This document shows, in pieces, positions 1 to 12,033 of a stretch of DNA of 64,000 bases (the first letter of the stretch is position 1; each line of letters begins with the position of its first letter). The position numbers and the translations under genes are program-made. The stretch spans positions 934,527 through 998,526 of the forward strand of contig VZTI01003267.1 in NCBI GenBank assembly GCA_013397865.1, written 5' to 3'. Source of the stretch: Struthidea cinerea. Its lineage: Eukaryota > Chordata > Aves > Passeriformes > Corcoracidae. Below the pieces are notes generated by a model that was not told where the DNA came from, made no database searches, and worked only from the letters and a program-made list of their open reading frames with translations.

Positions 1-937
1 GGGCTTGGAATCAAAACAAAATTGCAGGTTCAGGCAATGCTGACGTTGGAATAAATAGTTCTGGAGCAGCCACTACCAGAATGAACCATCCTTTGACAGG
101 CCACTACTCAGTCTGAGCAGCACTTTTTCAGAAGATAAACCCTTTTCATTTTTCTCTGACACATTATGGGGGTTCCTTCTTTGCATCACCAGCTGGTTTC
201 TAATAGGAAATTTTGGTTTTCCCCTCCCAATTTTTTCTTCTCATTGACTAAACCTCTTAAACAACCCTCCCTCAGTTTTTCAGTTCTCTGTGTTTTAACA
301 GTCTCCAAAACTCTTGAACAAAAATAGCCCAGTATAGAAGAAAATATCGATTCAGTTTCTTAATACTCTCAGTGAAGTTCACCCCTGCCATTTTTATCTC
401 CAGCTCCATGACTTTGGAAGTGGTGGCTGACGGTCACACAGTTCCCCAGCACACAGGGAATTCATGGCCTTTTGGGAGGAGTGAGCAACAGCACTTCTGA
501 GTGTGACTTGTCCCCATGTTGTCAAATGTCTGATCTAACATGTTTTAGCCAAGAAAAATGACAAGCGACTTCAAAGAAGTGCATAAGGAATCTCTGACAC
601 TTTCAGCTGGTGAATTTCCACTAAAAAAAAAAATCTAAAAAAATTTAAAGACATGCTAAGTGGCTAGCTGCATAAAAGGACCATTCTTAAAAAAAAAGGG
701 TCCAAGTAGGAGGCAAAGTGGAAGAGAAGCAAACATCTGCAATGCTCTCAATTTGGTTTTGACAACTGGCAGTCAGTACCATACACTTCAAGGGACTGTG
801 AGATGCTACAGTGCTTTGTCAAGAAACAGGAAAACGTGTAAGTGCTGTATCCTGAAAAAAGACAAAATTAAATAAAATGTTCTGAGACAGAAGATTTGCC
901 ACAAGTGAGGGACACATTACTGTGGAGACTTAATTAC
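1..937. other. Intronic or downstream sequence of OVCH2, nothing identified
   Basis: This stretch should hold intron after the last protease exon. I looked on the minus strand for CUB-domain patterns and found no exon I could defend. There is no recognisable repeat. Confidence 0.5.
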
Positions 938-1133
938 CAGCACTCATGTTCTCCTGAATCCAGGAAAGCACCACGCTGAGGTCTGTGAATATTCCTGGGG
1001 ATCCTCTGTTGTAATGTTTCTTCTTCTCATTCCTTATCCAGCCACGGGCACATCCCATCCCCCAGGAGATGACACCAGCAAGAGTCCAGGCACCATGCTT
1101 GCCTCGACACAAAAGGGGGCCTCCGGAGTCTCC
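938..1133 (-). CDS. OVCH2: OVCH2 exon: catalytic serine and end of protease domain
   Basis: The acceptor is TTTTTTCCAG. The exon opens with GDSGGPLLC (catalytic Ser), then WTLAGVISWGMGC, a basic insert, GSPGIFTDLS and the final helix SWIQENMSAG. The donor is CTG|GTAATT, so the in-frame TAA seen at 930-932 lies in the intron. The mRNA should continue into CUB exons to the left, unless that intron is retained. Confidence 0.92.
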
Positions 1134-4100
1134 CTGGAAAAAAGCCAAGCAAAATCCCAGGAGCCAGAGCTTGTGCAACTGAGCAAGCCTTAAAGAGTTT
1201 ATTGAGGTCTCTTTTGTGCCTTACCAAAAACCTGCATCACAGGGGACAGTCATTTTTAAAAGAACTGTGAAGACACACACGATTTTAGGGTGTTTATTCA
1301 GGATTGTCAGGAGGAGGAGAGACAGATTAATTCCCTCACGGGTGCATCTCTGACATGTTTGAGCACGTAAAAAAGGAGTGAGGAACAATCACTTAACCTT
1401 TATCCCACTTCCTCTCCTTCCTGTAATCCTATTCTTTCTGCTTTCGTCCTCAGGATCTTTCCAACATTAATTAATTTATCAAGTGTTCTGAAGTTAGGAA
1501 GCCCTAAGCATTATTGCACTGGGGTATATTGTAAAATTGCTCTCAGGTACCTGTCCTACAGCCCACACAATAATTAATATGGAATCATGTAATTAAGTAC
1601 ATTGCCCCATAGGGAACTTTTGAAAGAATTCATGCATCCAAACCTCCCAGTTTACAGGGTATTTATTTACTTTGGCACACAGAGCTTCTGAGGAACACTC
1701 CCAAGCACACAGGGCCCTCGCTTCAGCTGACCTGGCAGGCATCTCTTCCTCCATCTGGAAATCCAGCACACATTATGGTGTCACCTTGGGTGGCTTTCTT
1801 TAAAGTTGATAGTGCTCTTGAACACTCCCTGCTGCTTAGGATTGGTCGATTGACTTCATACAAGACCTGAGGGAGCAGTCCATCTGAAACACAGATAAAT
1901 GTTCATAAGAAAAGCTGGAAGGTAAACTTAACGTCACTGTCGATACCCCACAAAAATTGGTTGGGAACTTGCTCCAAGCCATGTTATGCTTACAAGCACG
2001 TTTTGGCAAACATCCAGGTTTTTGTATATAAGCAGTTTTACTTGAAAAAATTCCAAAATGTTTCAAAATTGAAATGCAGGTCTAGATTTTGTGGTGACCA
2101 GTTTTGAGGTAATTCACAGTTAGGCACAGAAGCAAAGATCCCATTTTGAGATCACAATTCTTAAGACCCTTCGATGGTTGCTTTTGGTCTGGCTCTGGCC
2201 TGTGAAATCAAGCTCTCAGTTTCAGAAAAAAAACAGTAATGTGAGTGGCTTACTTTCCTTTAAACGGCCCCAGCCACAAGCAGTGCAGATACATCCTGCT
2301 TCAAACTTTTCACCTGGGTGAGGAAGACACGCTGGCAAAACTGAGGAGCCTGCCACACATGGACACGAATTTTACTGGTAAGTATTTGAAGGAACGATTA
2401 CAAAAAGCTTCCTTTATAAGTGTTGGGGGGGTTTTAACAAAAAAAAAGTATTTTTATTTTTGTGGAATCTGTAAAATTAATCTCATATTGACAATTTATC
2501 TTCTGCATGCAAAGAACAATAACTTTTTCCTTATGGAGAAGAAGATCGCAGCTGACTCTGGCCTTACTGAAGTTGAAGGTGCCATCCAGCTTCAGAAGGG
2601 TAATGTCATAATTCATTGGAGTTCTGGGGTCAAACTTTGGGTGCTGAATGATGGATTTGACAGGCAGTGTCTGCTCACTGTTCTCCTTGAGCCTCAAGTC
2701 GTGCTCTCCTGCAGTGACATGCAAATATTGCAGTAGGTTCCTGTGGAATAGGAAAATTAGAGTTCAGCTAATCAATCTTCAATGTGAAAGGAAAAAATAG
2801 AGTTGTTTTTAAACAGAGAAGCTATTACTTCTGACACCCAATACCTTTCATCTTCAGACTTTAGAGCACTTAATACATACAGCCAGCAGGAGCTGAGTGA
2901 GCCCTGTAGTAGGAATTGGGGGACGAAAAGAACTGAGAAGAAAAATCATTTTGCTGCAGACCTGACCATAGTTTGGTGGTCCACTAAGGAACCAGGCCTT
3001 CTTACTCTGTTTAAAAGTGTTTAGACACACTGCTTTTTGAAGGAGGAGGGAAGATTTGGGCACAGGAAAGTACAGAAAATGTAAGATAAACTCTCTAGGA
3101 TTCTGAATTTATTTTAAAAAGCCATGAAAGCACAGTGAATCCTGCTGTAGGGCTCCTGGTACCACATCACATGTGCAGCAAGGGAGCACAAAAGCAATGA
3201 GTATAAACTTTTTATTCTGCTTCGAAATAATTTTTTTACGTAGACTTCCAAAATCAGTCTTTGCCAAACTCTGTAAGTTTATTTATTATTTTGTGATGTT
3301 CAAAGGGTTTTTTCTCCCTTTCAGTTAAAACATGGAAAATAATGATTAGAAATAAAAGGGTAGCACCTGTAAGTAAGCACCACAAAGAGATGCTACAGCA
3401 CACACGTTTCCAATCCACCTTTTCCTGCACCTGCAGCCTGCTCCTGAATTCCTACTGCATCCATACCTGTCCAGGGTGCAGTGAGCTGCTGTGACCACCC
3501 ACTGAGCAGAAACAATGGTGCCTCCACAGAAATGCCTTTGCCTTCTCTTCAGGGAAACCTGCAGCATTTAAAGAAGACACTCCCAATAACGAAAATCCTT
3601 GTGTCTGCTCTGATTGCCTTTGGGGGAGAACAGAGAAGAGCACACACAGGTGCTCTCTGAGGAGTCACACAGCCAAAGCACGCGCTGCATTCCCAGCACA
3701 CACACTTCCATGGCATTCTCAGAATCCCTGAGCCTAGGAGATCCCAAACCTTGCTGCTCTCCCCTCAGCTGTGCCTTGGGGCCTGGAGAAAAGCAACACA
3801 CCTATAATAAATGCCAGGTCACTGAGGTACTCGTCAGGCTGTGAAGGTGAGTGGTTGGCTGAGAATTTTCCCTTTGCAGGTCACGGGGAGCACTGCAAAT
3901 CAAGGATGCCTGACAGCAGCCAGGGACTCCGGTTGGTGTCCTGTGCTGTATTTTTGAGCCGTTTCACCCCTTTACAACAGACTCATCTACAGATACTCTT
4001 CCAAAGAGAGTGATAAATAAAATAAAAATCATAAACAAAACTTTATCAGGAAGCAGGACAGGCTCTGAGTCCTCTCCACCTGCTTCACTGCTTTTCATAA

Positions 4101-4616
4101 AAGCAGGCTGGAGTTCAACAATACATCATCATACAATGGCTTGGGTTGGAGGGGACCCTAAAGATCCAATCTCCCCTGTCCTTCCACCGGACCAGTTTTC
4201 TCAGAGCCCCATCCGATCTGGCCTTGAACACTCCCACGGATGGAGCACTGACAGCTTCTCTGGGCAGCCTGTGCCTCACCACCCTCACAGTAAAGAATTT
4301 TTTCCTAATATCCAATCTAAACCTACACTCTTTCAGCTTGAAGCCACTTCCCCTTGTCCTGACACTCCATGCTCTCGTAAAAAGTTCCTCTCCAGCTCTC
4401 TTGTGGGCTCCCTTCAGGTACTGGAAGGCTGCAACTAGGTCACCCCAAAGCCTTCTCTTCTCCAGGGCTTTGTTCTGCAGATAGAACCACATTTGCTGGT
4501 GCAAACATGCCATGGATGTGAGCCTTGCTTCCCCTGCTTTCCCCCAATGATCCAAGTGAAGAGGGCAAAATAACTCCACGGGTTGGTCTCTTGAACTTTC
4601 TGCCCACACTTGGGAT
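938..4616 (-). CDS. OVCH2: Ovochymase-2 (OVCH2), six internal exons, gene incomplete in window
   Basis: Trypsin-family (S1) secreted serine protease of the ovochymase/oviductin group, which in other vertebrates carries CUB domains after the protease domain and acts on egg coats. Exons by splice site and phase are 4616-4507, 3558-3467, 2740-2568, 2349-2254, 1883-1732 and 1133-938. Together they give about 273 open codons with no frameshift or stop, and every junction phase fits. Visible are a PKCG propeptide cysteine, the IIGG new N-terminus, TAAHC (catalytic His), NYDITLLK (catalytic Asp), DACQGDSGGP (catalytic Ser with a trypsin-like Asp six residues before it) and SWGMGC. The match is to remembered human OVCH2 and is close along the whole domain. 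The signal-peptide exon was not found above 4616. The CUB exons were not found below 938 and may lie outside the window. Odd points are Trp instead of Arg/Lys before IIGG and a weak first donor. The gene could be functional or an early pseudogene. Confidence 0.9.
1732..1883 (-). CDS. OVCH2: OVCH2 exon: VNRPIL to DACQ
   Basis: This 152-nt exon has acceptor TGTTTCAG|AT and donor CCAG|GTCAGC. It reads GLLPQVLYEVNRPIL, then a Cys-containing helix region, then CAGFPDGGRDACQ. The Asp of RDACQ sits at the base of the S1 pocket and predicts cleavage after Arg/Lys. The exon ends in phase 0, directly before GDSGGP of the next exon. Confidence 0.92.
2254..2349 (-). CDS. OVCH2: OVCH2 exon: CICTACGWG region
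   Basis: This 96-nt exon has acceptor TGGCAG|GC and donor GAAA|GTAAGC. It reads SSVLPACLP, then KFEAGCICTACGWGRLKE, matching the family pattern of CLP followed by a cysteine and GWG. Two extra cysteines flank the usual one compared with remembered human OVCH2. No long uninterrupted frame marks this exon. It was found by phase and family match. Confidence 0.88.
2568..2740 (-). CDS. OVCH2: OVCH2 exon: catalytic aspartate
   Basis: This 173-nt exon runs from a CCACAG acceptor to an A|GTAAGG donor. It encodes HVTAGEHDL, SIIQHPKF and MNYDITLLKLDG. The Asp of NYDI is the catalytic triad Asp. The open frame continues into the intron, but the strong GTAAGG donor fixes the exon end. Confidence 0.93.
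3467..3558 (-). CDS. OVCH2: OVCH2 exon: catalytic histidine
   Basis: This 92-nt exon starts in phase 0 at VSLKRRQ after a CTGCAG acceptor. It includes CGGTIVS and VVTAAHC, which carries the catalytic His and its disulfide cysteine. It ends GACAG|GTATGG in phase 2. Joining to the next exon restores an Arg codon. Confidence 0.92.
4115..4470 (-). mobile_element. CR1 LINE fragment (3' end), inside the OVCH2 intron
   Basis: The plus strand reads as the complement of a bird CR1 3' end. It starts ATGGCTTGGGTTGGAGGGGAC, passes CTTGAACACTCCCACGGATGGAGC, then ACAGTAAAGAATTTTTTCCTA, and ends near CCTTCTCTTCTCCAGGGC. The element is therefore on the minus strand. All open frames here are shadows of the repeat. 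CR1 is the dominant bird LINE and is usually 5'-truncated, as here. Confidence 0.9.
4507..4616 (-). CDS. OVCH2: OVCH2 exon: propeptide and activation site
   Basis: The acceptor is a pyrimidine-rich tract ending in CTCCTCAG. The exon starts with two bases completing a codon and ends in phase 0. It encodes PKCGQ, then PWSYF, then the activation site read here as TW|IIGG, then SHPWH. The donor reads CAT|GTTTGC, which is weak, and the last codon is His where the family usually has Gln. A CR1 fragment begins roughly 40 bases downstream of this donor. Confidence 0.85.
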
Positions 4617-7600
4617 CTGAGGAGGAAAAGGGGGAAAAGAAGGAAGGATTCAGTCTGGATTCAAGTATTACTTCTCTTTTGGTAACACAGAATTGGAAGG
4701 CATGGCCTGGTGCAAAATTCAGTCTCTCTGCCATGTCAGGAAACACATCTTGTAATTCCTAACACAAACTGCCCAGGTTAAGGCTAAACTGGGCTAAGAA
4801 AAAGACAACGTACTTTATTTTGCAGAAGTTCTCCAAATGAGCATATTTTGGTGCAATTTTATCATATATATAAAATTTTGCCTCCATGAACAAACACCTG
4901 TGCAGATATTCTCTTTCAAGCAAGTTTTGGGGTTATTTTGGAACTAAATCACTGTTTAATTATCAATTTCAGAAATCTCTTTACACCCAGCATTTGTACT
5001 GAAAATATTTTGTCAAACAGAGTAAAAATGCACAACACACAGACCCTGATAACCAACACCAGTGGCTGGATTTCTCCAGAACTTCTATAACTATGCCAAA
5101 TTTGCTTCTTCTTAACTCACTGTTATTATCATCTACTATGGCTGAGTGAAGCTGATAACCTGTATGTGTTTCTAAGGGAGAATAGTCATAGAAACAATTG
5201 TCTGCAGTGACAACTACTCCTCTGATGGTATTTTAAAAAAGACAGAAGCAAAGCAGTCAGTTCTGCCCAGCAGCAAATTGTAAAAGAGGAATTCTTTGTT
5301 TTTGCATTTCCCAAGCCCAACAGTCGCCACAATTTTATTTTTTTTTCCTTAAAGATGAAAACTTCAATGAAACTCGTTGAAAACACATCTCTAACAGATT
5401 TTACTACAAATTCTGTTAAGCTCTCCATTGGGAAAAATATAGCATCCATAATCTTGGCCCATTTTGTTGTTGCTTTGGCAGAGAGGTGGGTGTATTCCAA
5501 GGATGTAGGACAAATACTTGTACAAATTGTCCAGGAAATGTGGAATTCCCCAACCTACCAAGTGCACCCAACATCTACAAAACAGGGTTTTGCTGTCACC
5601 TCAGGGTGAGCATGGCTGATGCAAGTGATTACAGTGTCACAATAATGCTGACACAATGCTACTTACACCAGCTTTTAAATAAAAAAGCCTTTCTATAGGA
5701 ACAAACCAGTTCATTTATCTGTTTTTTTCCATTCTTTCCTAATTATCATTCAACTCACCTTTTTCCCTTTGTGCAAAGACACAAGGACAGGGGAAAGAGG
5801 AAACACAGACAAAATTTTTTTTAAAAAAATTGATTTAGGTTTTACTAGAAAGAATTTGGTACTGCTCAAATGGGAATAAATAAATAAATAAATGAGAAAA
5901 ACGGATTCACAAAATAAAAATTTATTTTTTTCTTTCAGCATTGTATAACTCTGTCCTCCCATGCAAGATTAGTTTTAAAGTGATAAGTTAATATTTTTAT
6001 TAATATTATACCAAACTTTCATTATCTGTGTTTTGACAAACTCTAAAATTCCCTACGTTTTGCAATTTTTAATCCCAAGAGATTCCTGACTGCTTTAGAG
6101 GCTGCTGGTTTCCATTCTTGTTTTCTATAAATTCATAAATCTTCACGAAGGAAGTAGGAACAATTGCTATCATTAATTGTTCCAGAAAATGAATACTCTG
6201 GATTTTAAGATGTAAGACAATGGAAGGGAGGACCTGCTGTGTTCTGTTTGTACCCTATGGGTATCGTGATAAACCATGACCTTGCTGCAAATTTGAAAGT
6301 ATTTAGTTTTATTTATTTAATCATGAATCAAGGTTCACATTATTTGTTCTGAATCATCAAGGAATCAAACAAAAGTTTCATAAGAATTACTCATGGAAAG
6401 AAAACTTTCATATGGATAACTCAGAGGGTGAAACCAGTGCAGCTTCTTGATTTCAGAACTGCCTCCCAAGCTTGTCACTGCCTTGGAGCAGAACCATCAG
6501 GACCCAAAACTGTTAAATTGGACGAGAAATTTCCCTCCTACCTTTCTGAAGAGCAGCTGGCACAGCACAAAGCTCTGTGACACAGACCAGCCCCAGCAGC
6601 AGCAGCTGCAGCTCTCGGGGGGAAAGGCACATCCTGGGGCTGAGTGAAAACACGGAGAGTTTGTTACACAGAGAGGGAAATCCAGACCCAAACCCTGCAG
6701 GGGAACAGCAGCTCATTGGAGGAGAAGTTACTCATTAATCCAGCCACAAAGCACTTACCTCCACCAAGAAGTTTTCCAAATTTCATAGAGCATGATTCTT
6801 CTACGCACCATCACTGAAGTCTTTGCTGTAAAATACTAACTGAGATCCTCTCTGAAACTATTTTTTCTGAGGCAAAATGACAAGATGAAGTTACCATTGC
6901 ACACTTTGCTAGCAACCCCTACCCAGGCAGATCTGCACATGGAAGTAGAACTCACGTGAAGAGAATATCGGTTGTTATTTGCCCCAACAATTTCTACAGC
7001 TTTTAAGGAGGCAACACTTTATACTTCCTGCACTCTTTATTTATTTATATTTATTTATAGCCAGTTTTACAGACCTGAGAAACACACCAGGAGTTTATGA
7101 AGTTGTTGGCAGCATGCTCAGTGTTTTACTGTTTGGCCAAGGGTTTCACAATAACAATCCCCCCCAGTCCACCATCAGGGACCATCCCAACAACCATTTA
7201 TGTGTTTATTCGATTCTAGTTTTTCATTCTTTTCATTCCTCTGCCAGTCAAAGGATAACAAATCCCAGCTTTTATTCTGAATATGCAACTTTATAACAAC
7301 TGAATAAAAACCCTGTCCTAGAAACTTTGAGTTGCAGTTGGGTTTTTTTCTGTTATAAATACAGAATTTATTTGGAGTGAAGTTTTCCTACTAGTCCTGG
7401 GGAAATCGCCATTTCTGCAACTTCTGAGACCTGTATCACCAACACTATTCCAGCTCCAATCAAAAACATTTGAAAGCTGCTTTCCTTCGGGGTTTCATTT
7501 GTATTTTGCAGGGACAAAACAAGCCCTCCAGATCCCAAAACCAGTTCCATGTACAGCAGAGCTCTCTGCTCACCCACCACAACAGGATGGTATGAAAACA

Positions 7601-10600
7601 GGAATAAACAATCTCCGTGGTTATGAGTGAAGCTGCACAAGCCACTGATGAGAAATAGAAACATCCTGCCCATTTGGCAAAGGGAGAAACAATCAGCACA
7701 TTCCAATTCTCACAGGGACGCAACACTTCCAGTGCAGCATCAAAGAGGCTGGACAGAAAAAGCACAGAGGGGCACGTTCTGTACAAGCTGCTCCTTACCT
7801 GGGATGGAAGAACAGAAGTGGAGGCTTTCTTGTCCTGTTGTTCCATGTTCTCCTCTTCTGCTACCTGTTTATAGTTCTCCCGAGGCTGTTCCCTTTATCC
7901 TCTGTGCAGACGAGGCACTCCCACTGGGGAGCTGCTATGGCTCCGAAAACTGGCAGCTTTGGCAGGCAGCAGTGCCAGCATCATTCCTGACCAGCATCAT
8001 TCCTGACCAGCATCACCCTCACCACAGGCAAAGGTCAAATCTCACGACTTGATCTCCATTCAGGCCTTTGCTCTGAATCTCAGAGCAGAGCTGGCTTTGT
8101 GCCCCAAACCTTTGGAGTGAAAAAAACGAAGCCATTAAATCACTGACTGTCCCAATGGCTCGAGCCAGGTTTTAGCAGGTAGAGCCAGTTCCTGCTGGCC
8201 CTAAAATACTGGCACAAATCAATGCTAGTCAGCCTGGGCTGTCCCTTCTTTTGCTGTGCACTTGGAGTATAAAATGCTTGTAAATCAAAGTGTGCTCCGT
8301 GCTGTAGGAATGCACAGCTGCTCCTTGCTATGAGGTCATTAAAAAATAATCATGCACACATCCAAATAAGTTTAAGACCAAGAGAAAGTGAAGAATATTG
8401 ATAATACTCATCATCAGAGCCCTCCAGTTGCTTTTCCTCCTGGCTTTGGGGGGTTTTCACAGGGGGTTGGGACTGGTGGGAGGGAACACAGGCTGCACTG
8501 GGTCAGTGGACCACTGGGATGGCCCAACTGCGGGACAGAGGAAGTTTAATTCTTGCTAGAAAAGTTGCTTCTTGTCACTGCTCCTGTCCAAGGAGGAAGA
8601 AAGGTGGGAAATGTATTCACCCAGTGACAATGTGAAACTTAGGAGAAGAGGAAACAAGGAGTGAAGGGTGAAATGAACAGCAAATGCTGGTTAGTAATTA
8701 ACCTGTTAGAAGATCAGTAGAAAAAACAAGATTTAAACAGGATTGGTTTTTTATTGGGTTTGGATGTGGGTTGGTTTTGCAGTTTGGTTTTTTTTAAATA
8801 CACTGAGCTGTGCTTTTGAGGGGCAATGATCACATCCTAACAGTTTGCAACGTCACTGCTGGAAAACTGGAAAACCTCTAAGCTCAATAAAATTAATGGT
8901 CTCATATTTTAAACAAGATATAATAAGTCAAAATATTAAACTTCATAAATCATATAATTCATGTATTATACTTCTGAAACCAACAGTTCTTAACTGAAAG
9001 CAGATTTAGTTTTAACATGGACTGAATGTATTTATGTTTGCATAGTCGGGCAGGAATTTTGATTCTCCAATGAACTTATTTTTCACCAGTTTTAACCTAT
9101 TGTAATTCCAGTGACTTGATTCAAATTACACCCAGGTTTGCTGTAACAAAAAAACAAAGTCTGATCCTCAAGGTAAGCCCATTATTGCCCCAAAAGCTTA
9201 TGAAAGATCCTGAATGGCACCAGCACAAAACTCCCCTCAGTTTTAATATGCTTTAAAGGCCACCATCCACCCTCACATTGAGAGAGGGGAGCTTGGCGTT
9301 CACTTTTTTCAGCCAGAGCCTTCATGTTACTTCAAAGATCGATAAATTGAAAAGCTGAGGGAATTAGGGATTCTCAGTTCTTAAAATCACAACATTAAGT
9401 ACCTCTGCAACTCACAACCATGCTTTTCCCTCTCCCCGTGCACAAATAAAGTCACATCTCAGAGCAGAACCGTGTTACACCTTCGCTGGGATCCACGTTT
9501 TTGGGATTCGTGTACTTTTTTAGACCAGCAGAGATCACTGATAAATACACTTGACTTGCAAGAGACAAACTACATGATTTCAGCTCAATATTCCCACATG
9601 AATCCTAGTTAAGCTGCTCTTCTAGTTTAAGAAGGAACTGTAGCTAGGTTTGGGTAAAATTTGTGAAAAAGACCCGCAAACTAAAATTTTGCAGTAAAAA
9701 TGCTCACCGTGCTACCAATTCATTTTCCAGAAAGATTCATTTCCATGATTTTTCAGTCAACCAAGTATTTTTTGGGGAGCAAATTGTTTGCCTGAAAATT
9801 AAATAAATAGGGATGTATAAAAAAGTCAGAGAGAAAAGTTTTAAGCCAGTACCATTTTGAAGCTATTAATAAAAATGGTGCTGACAGGTGCTTGTTTCTG
9901 TACCAAAGACAAACTGACAGTCGAAAACCACGAGGCAAATCCCTCACAAGTGATCCAAAAGAACTGGTGTGGGGATCTCACAGTGCCTGCAGGCTCCTGG
10001 TGGCTTTAAACCCAAAATTAGGCTGCTACCAAGAGGGCAGTTGTGCCCCATCTCCCATGGACATGTGTTGCTGCCATTCCCCTCTTGCCAGTCTCAGCTC
10101 TGGCCAGGCTCTGTGGAGACCTGAGCTTGTTTTAAGTAGCTGGATTTGCTTTTATAGCTGGATTGGTTTCTTGACCAAAGCTTTGAATCAAAAATTGAAT
10201 GCCAGTGCTGATGCAAAGGAATGAATACATGCCCTAGACAGAACAGCCCCCACTTACAACTTAAAACATCAAAATCCATTGTGCAACTTCAGCCAGACTG
10301 TTTTAGACACAGCACTGTCCTAAGAGCGGATCCAGAATTTTCAGTTCTGTTCCAAGCTTGTGTTCCAAGCTCCTGTCTGGTTCTGCTTAATAAACATGTC
10401 TCAGTATATACATGGCTAAGTATTCTGAAATGTTAGGGTATCACCTATCCCACTCCAGGGATTATGAAATCCCTTTTCTTCGGGTGTGAAGATCCCTGAA
10501 AGGGCAGAGTATCTTTACAGGCTTTTAGCAGCACAGCAGAAGTTAAAAGGCACCCAGTCACTCTGGAATTTAACCAGGAAAGTTGCTACCACACCTGTAC

Positions 10601-11884
10601 ATCTTAGGTCTGCTCCACATCCTCCCAAGTGTTAGTCAGCCTCATGGATCAGATTCCCTTGGATGCAGAGGGGCTTTGAACACCTCCTCTCTTGCTCCCA
10701 CTGGGTTCCCATCACAGCCTGCCCCAAAACTGAAAGGGCTGAGGGCTCTTGCCTCAGAGAGACACTGAGTTATGTTTTATTGCCTCCAATTAACTCAAGC
10801 AGGGGCTCAGAGGGAGCAGTAAAACCGAAAGGTTGGCTTTTGAAAATGTTTTCACTTCAACTCTCTACTCCCTCCTAAATTCTTCAGCTGGCCCATCAGG
10901 GCACAGCACAAAGTGCACAATGGCAAGAATGTTCAAAGGAGCACTTGGGGCAGTAAGAACCCACAGAAACCCCCCAAGACGCCATTTCCCAGAACACTTG
11001 GTCTTTAATTCAGGATTTTGGATATGCATCAAGATCCATTTGAGTCTTCTGTGCGAAAAAGGGAGCGCAATTTTAGTGGAAGATGCACTTTTTCCCCCCG
11101 CGATGTGCAATAGCTGATGTACGAGCCAAAAGGAACTGGTACCAGGAATTAGAAGAAACAGCACCTGCTGGCCTAGTCCCACTTTTCACTGCAGCTCCAT
11201 TTCTCCATTTCCCAGCACATGAGAATTACAGATGCAGGCTCAGTTACTCACACCTGTGATGAGCCATTCTCCTGCTATAGCTGAGTCTTCTCCCAGACAG
11301 AGATTTTACCTTTCAGAGCAAACCAGACCAAAACCAAATAAGGTGGACAATGTCAACAAATGCAGAAACACTGCAGGCTATGAAACTGCATTGAGATACC
11401 AGCCAAAGCTTCCCTCGGATAGAGTCCAGCCTTACATCTACCGCAGAACTGATTAATTGGGAAAGGACAAACGAAGGAAGAGAGAGGGAACAAAATTGTG
11501 CTTAGCTGAAGGGTTTGACCTCAATATCTCAAAATGCTTTGTAAGGACAGATCAATACTAATGCTTTTCAGCTAAGATTTGGCATATGGATTAAACAAAT
11601 CAGCAACAATCAGGCGCAAGTTGGTCACTTAGCTCCCAAATGCATTCCCCTCGGGAATGTTTGTGAAATGCATAGTCTTAATAGCACAGTGGCAGCTCCT
11701 CAATGCAAATATAAACAAAAAATAGAGGAATACTAAAACATTCATTTCGTGAAATTATATTGTTTTGTGCATATTAGCAACCACTGCTGGTATCCAGACT
11801 GTGTATTTAGCAGTCTGTCACATCCAGAAGGATAAAAGCTGGAATGTGATGAGCCCAAGCTCATGGAACATTGCACCTCAGAGG
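4617..11884. other. Long stretch without identified genes
   Basis: The signal-peptide exon of OVCH2 should be somewhere above 4617 but I could not place it. There are AT-rich tracts, a short (AAAT)n run near 5876-5893 and a CAG-rich patch near 6592-6608. Two overlapping hydrophobic open frames at 7368-7846 on the minus strand match no family I recognise. Confidence 0.5.
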
Positions 11885-12030
11885 AGCTGTGACGAGCACA
11901 AAGGGTGCGAGGTCCTGGCTCTCCTTGCTCACCTACTTATCAGGAAAAGGTTTTCCACCCAGAGGGTGGTTGGGCACTGGAACAGGCTCCCCAGGGAAGA
12001 GGTCACAGCACCAGCCTGACAGAGCTTGAG
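11885..12030 (+). mobile_element. CR1 LINE fragment
   Basis: The sequence contains the CR1 block AAAGGTTTTCCACCCAGAGG, GGTTGGGCACTGGAACAGGC, CCCCAGGGAAGAGGTCACAG and CCTGACAGAGCTT in sense orientation. It breaks off at about 12,028, where the repeated block at 12,034 begins. Confidence 0.88.
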
Positions 12031-12033
12031 ATG

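Noticed and set aside
930..932. Stop codon as the true end of OVCH2
   Set aside because: A GTAATT donor lies just before it with the phase expected for continuation into CUB exons, so the stop is most likely intronic.
1..937. CUB-domain exon near 370-480 on the minus strand
   Set aside because: A short stretch resembles a CUB cysteine motif, but the frame stops soon and splice sites do not fit.
4115..4609. Long open frames on both strands near 4.1-4.6 kb as genes
   Set aside because: They follow the CR1 repeat. Only 4507-4616 in a different frame is a real exon.
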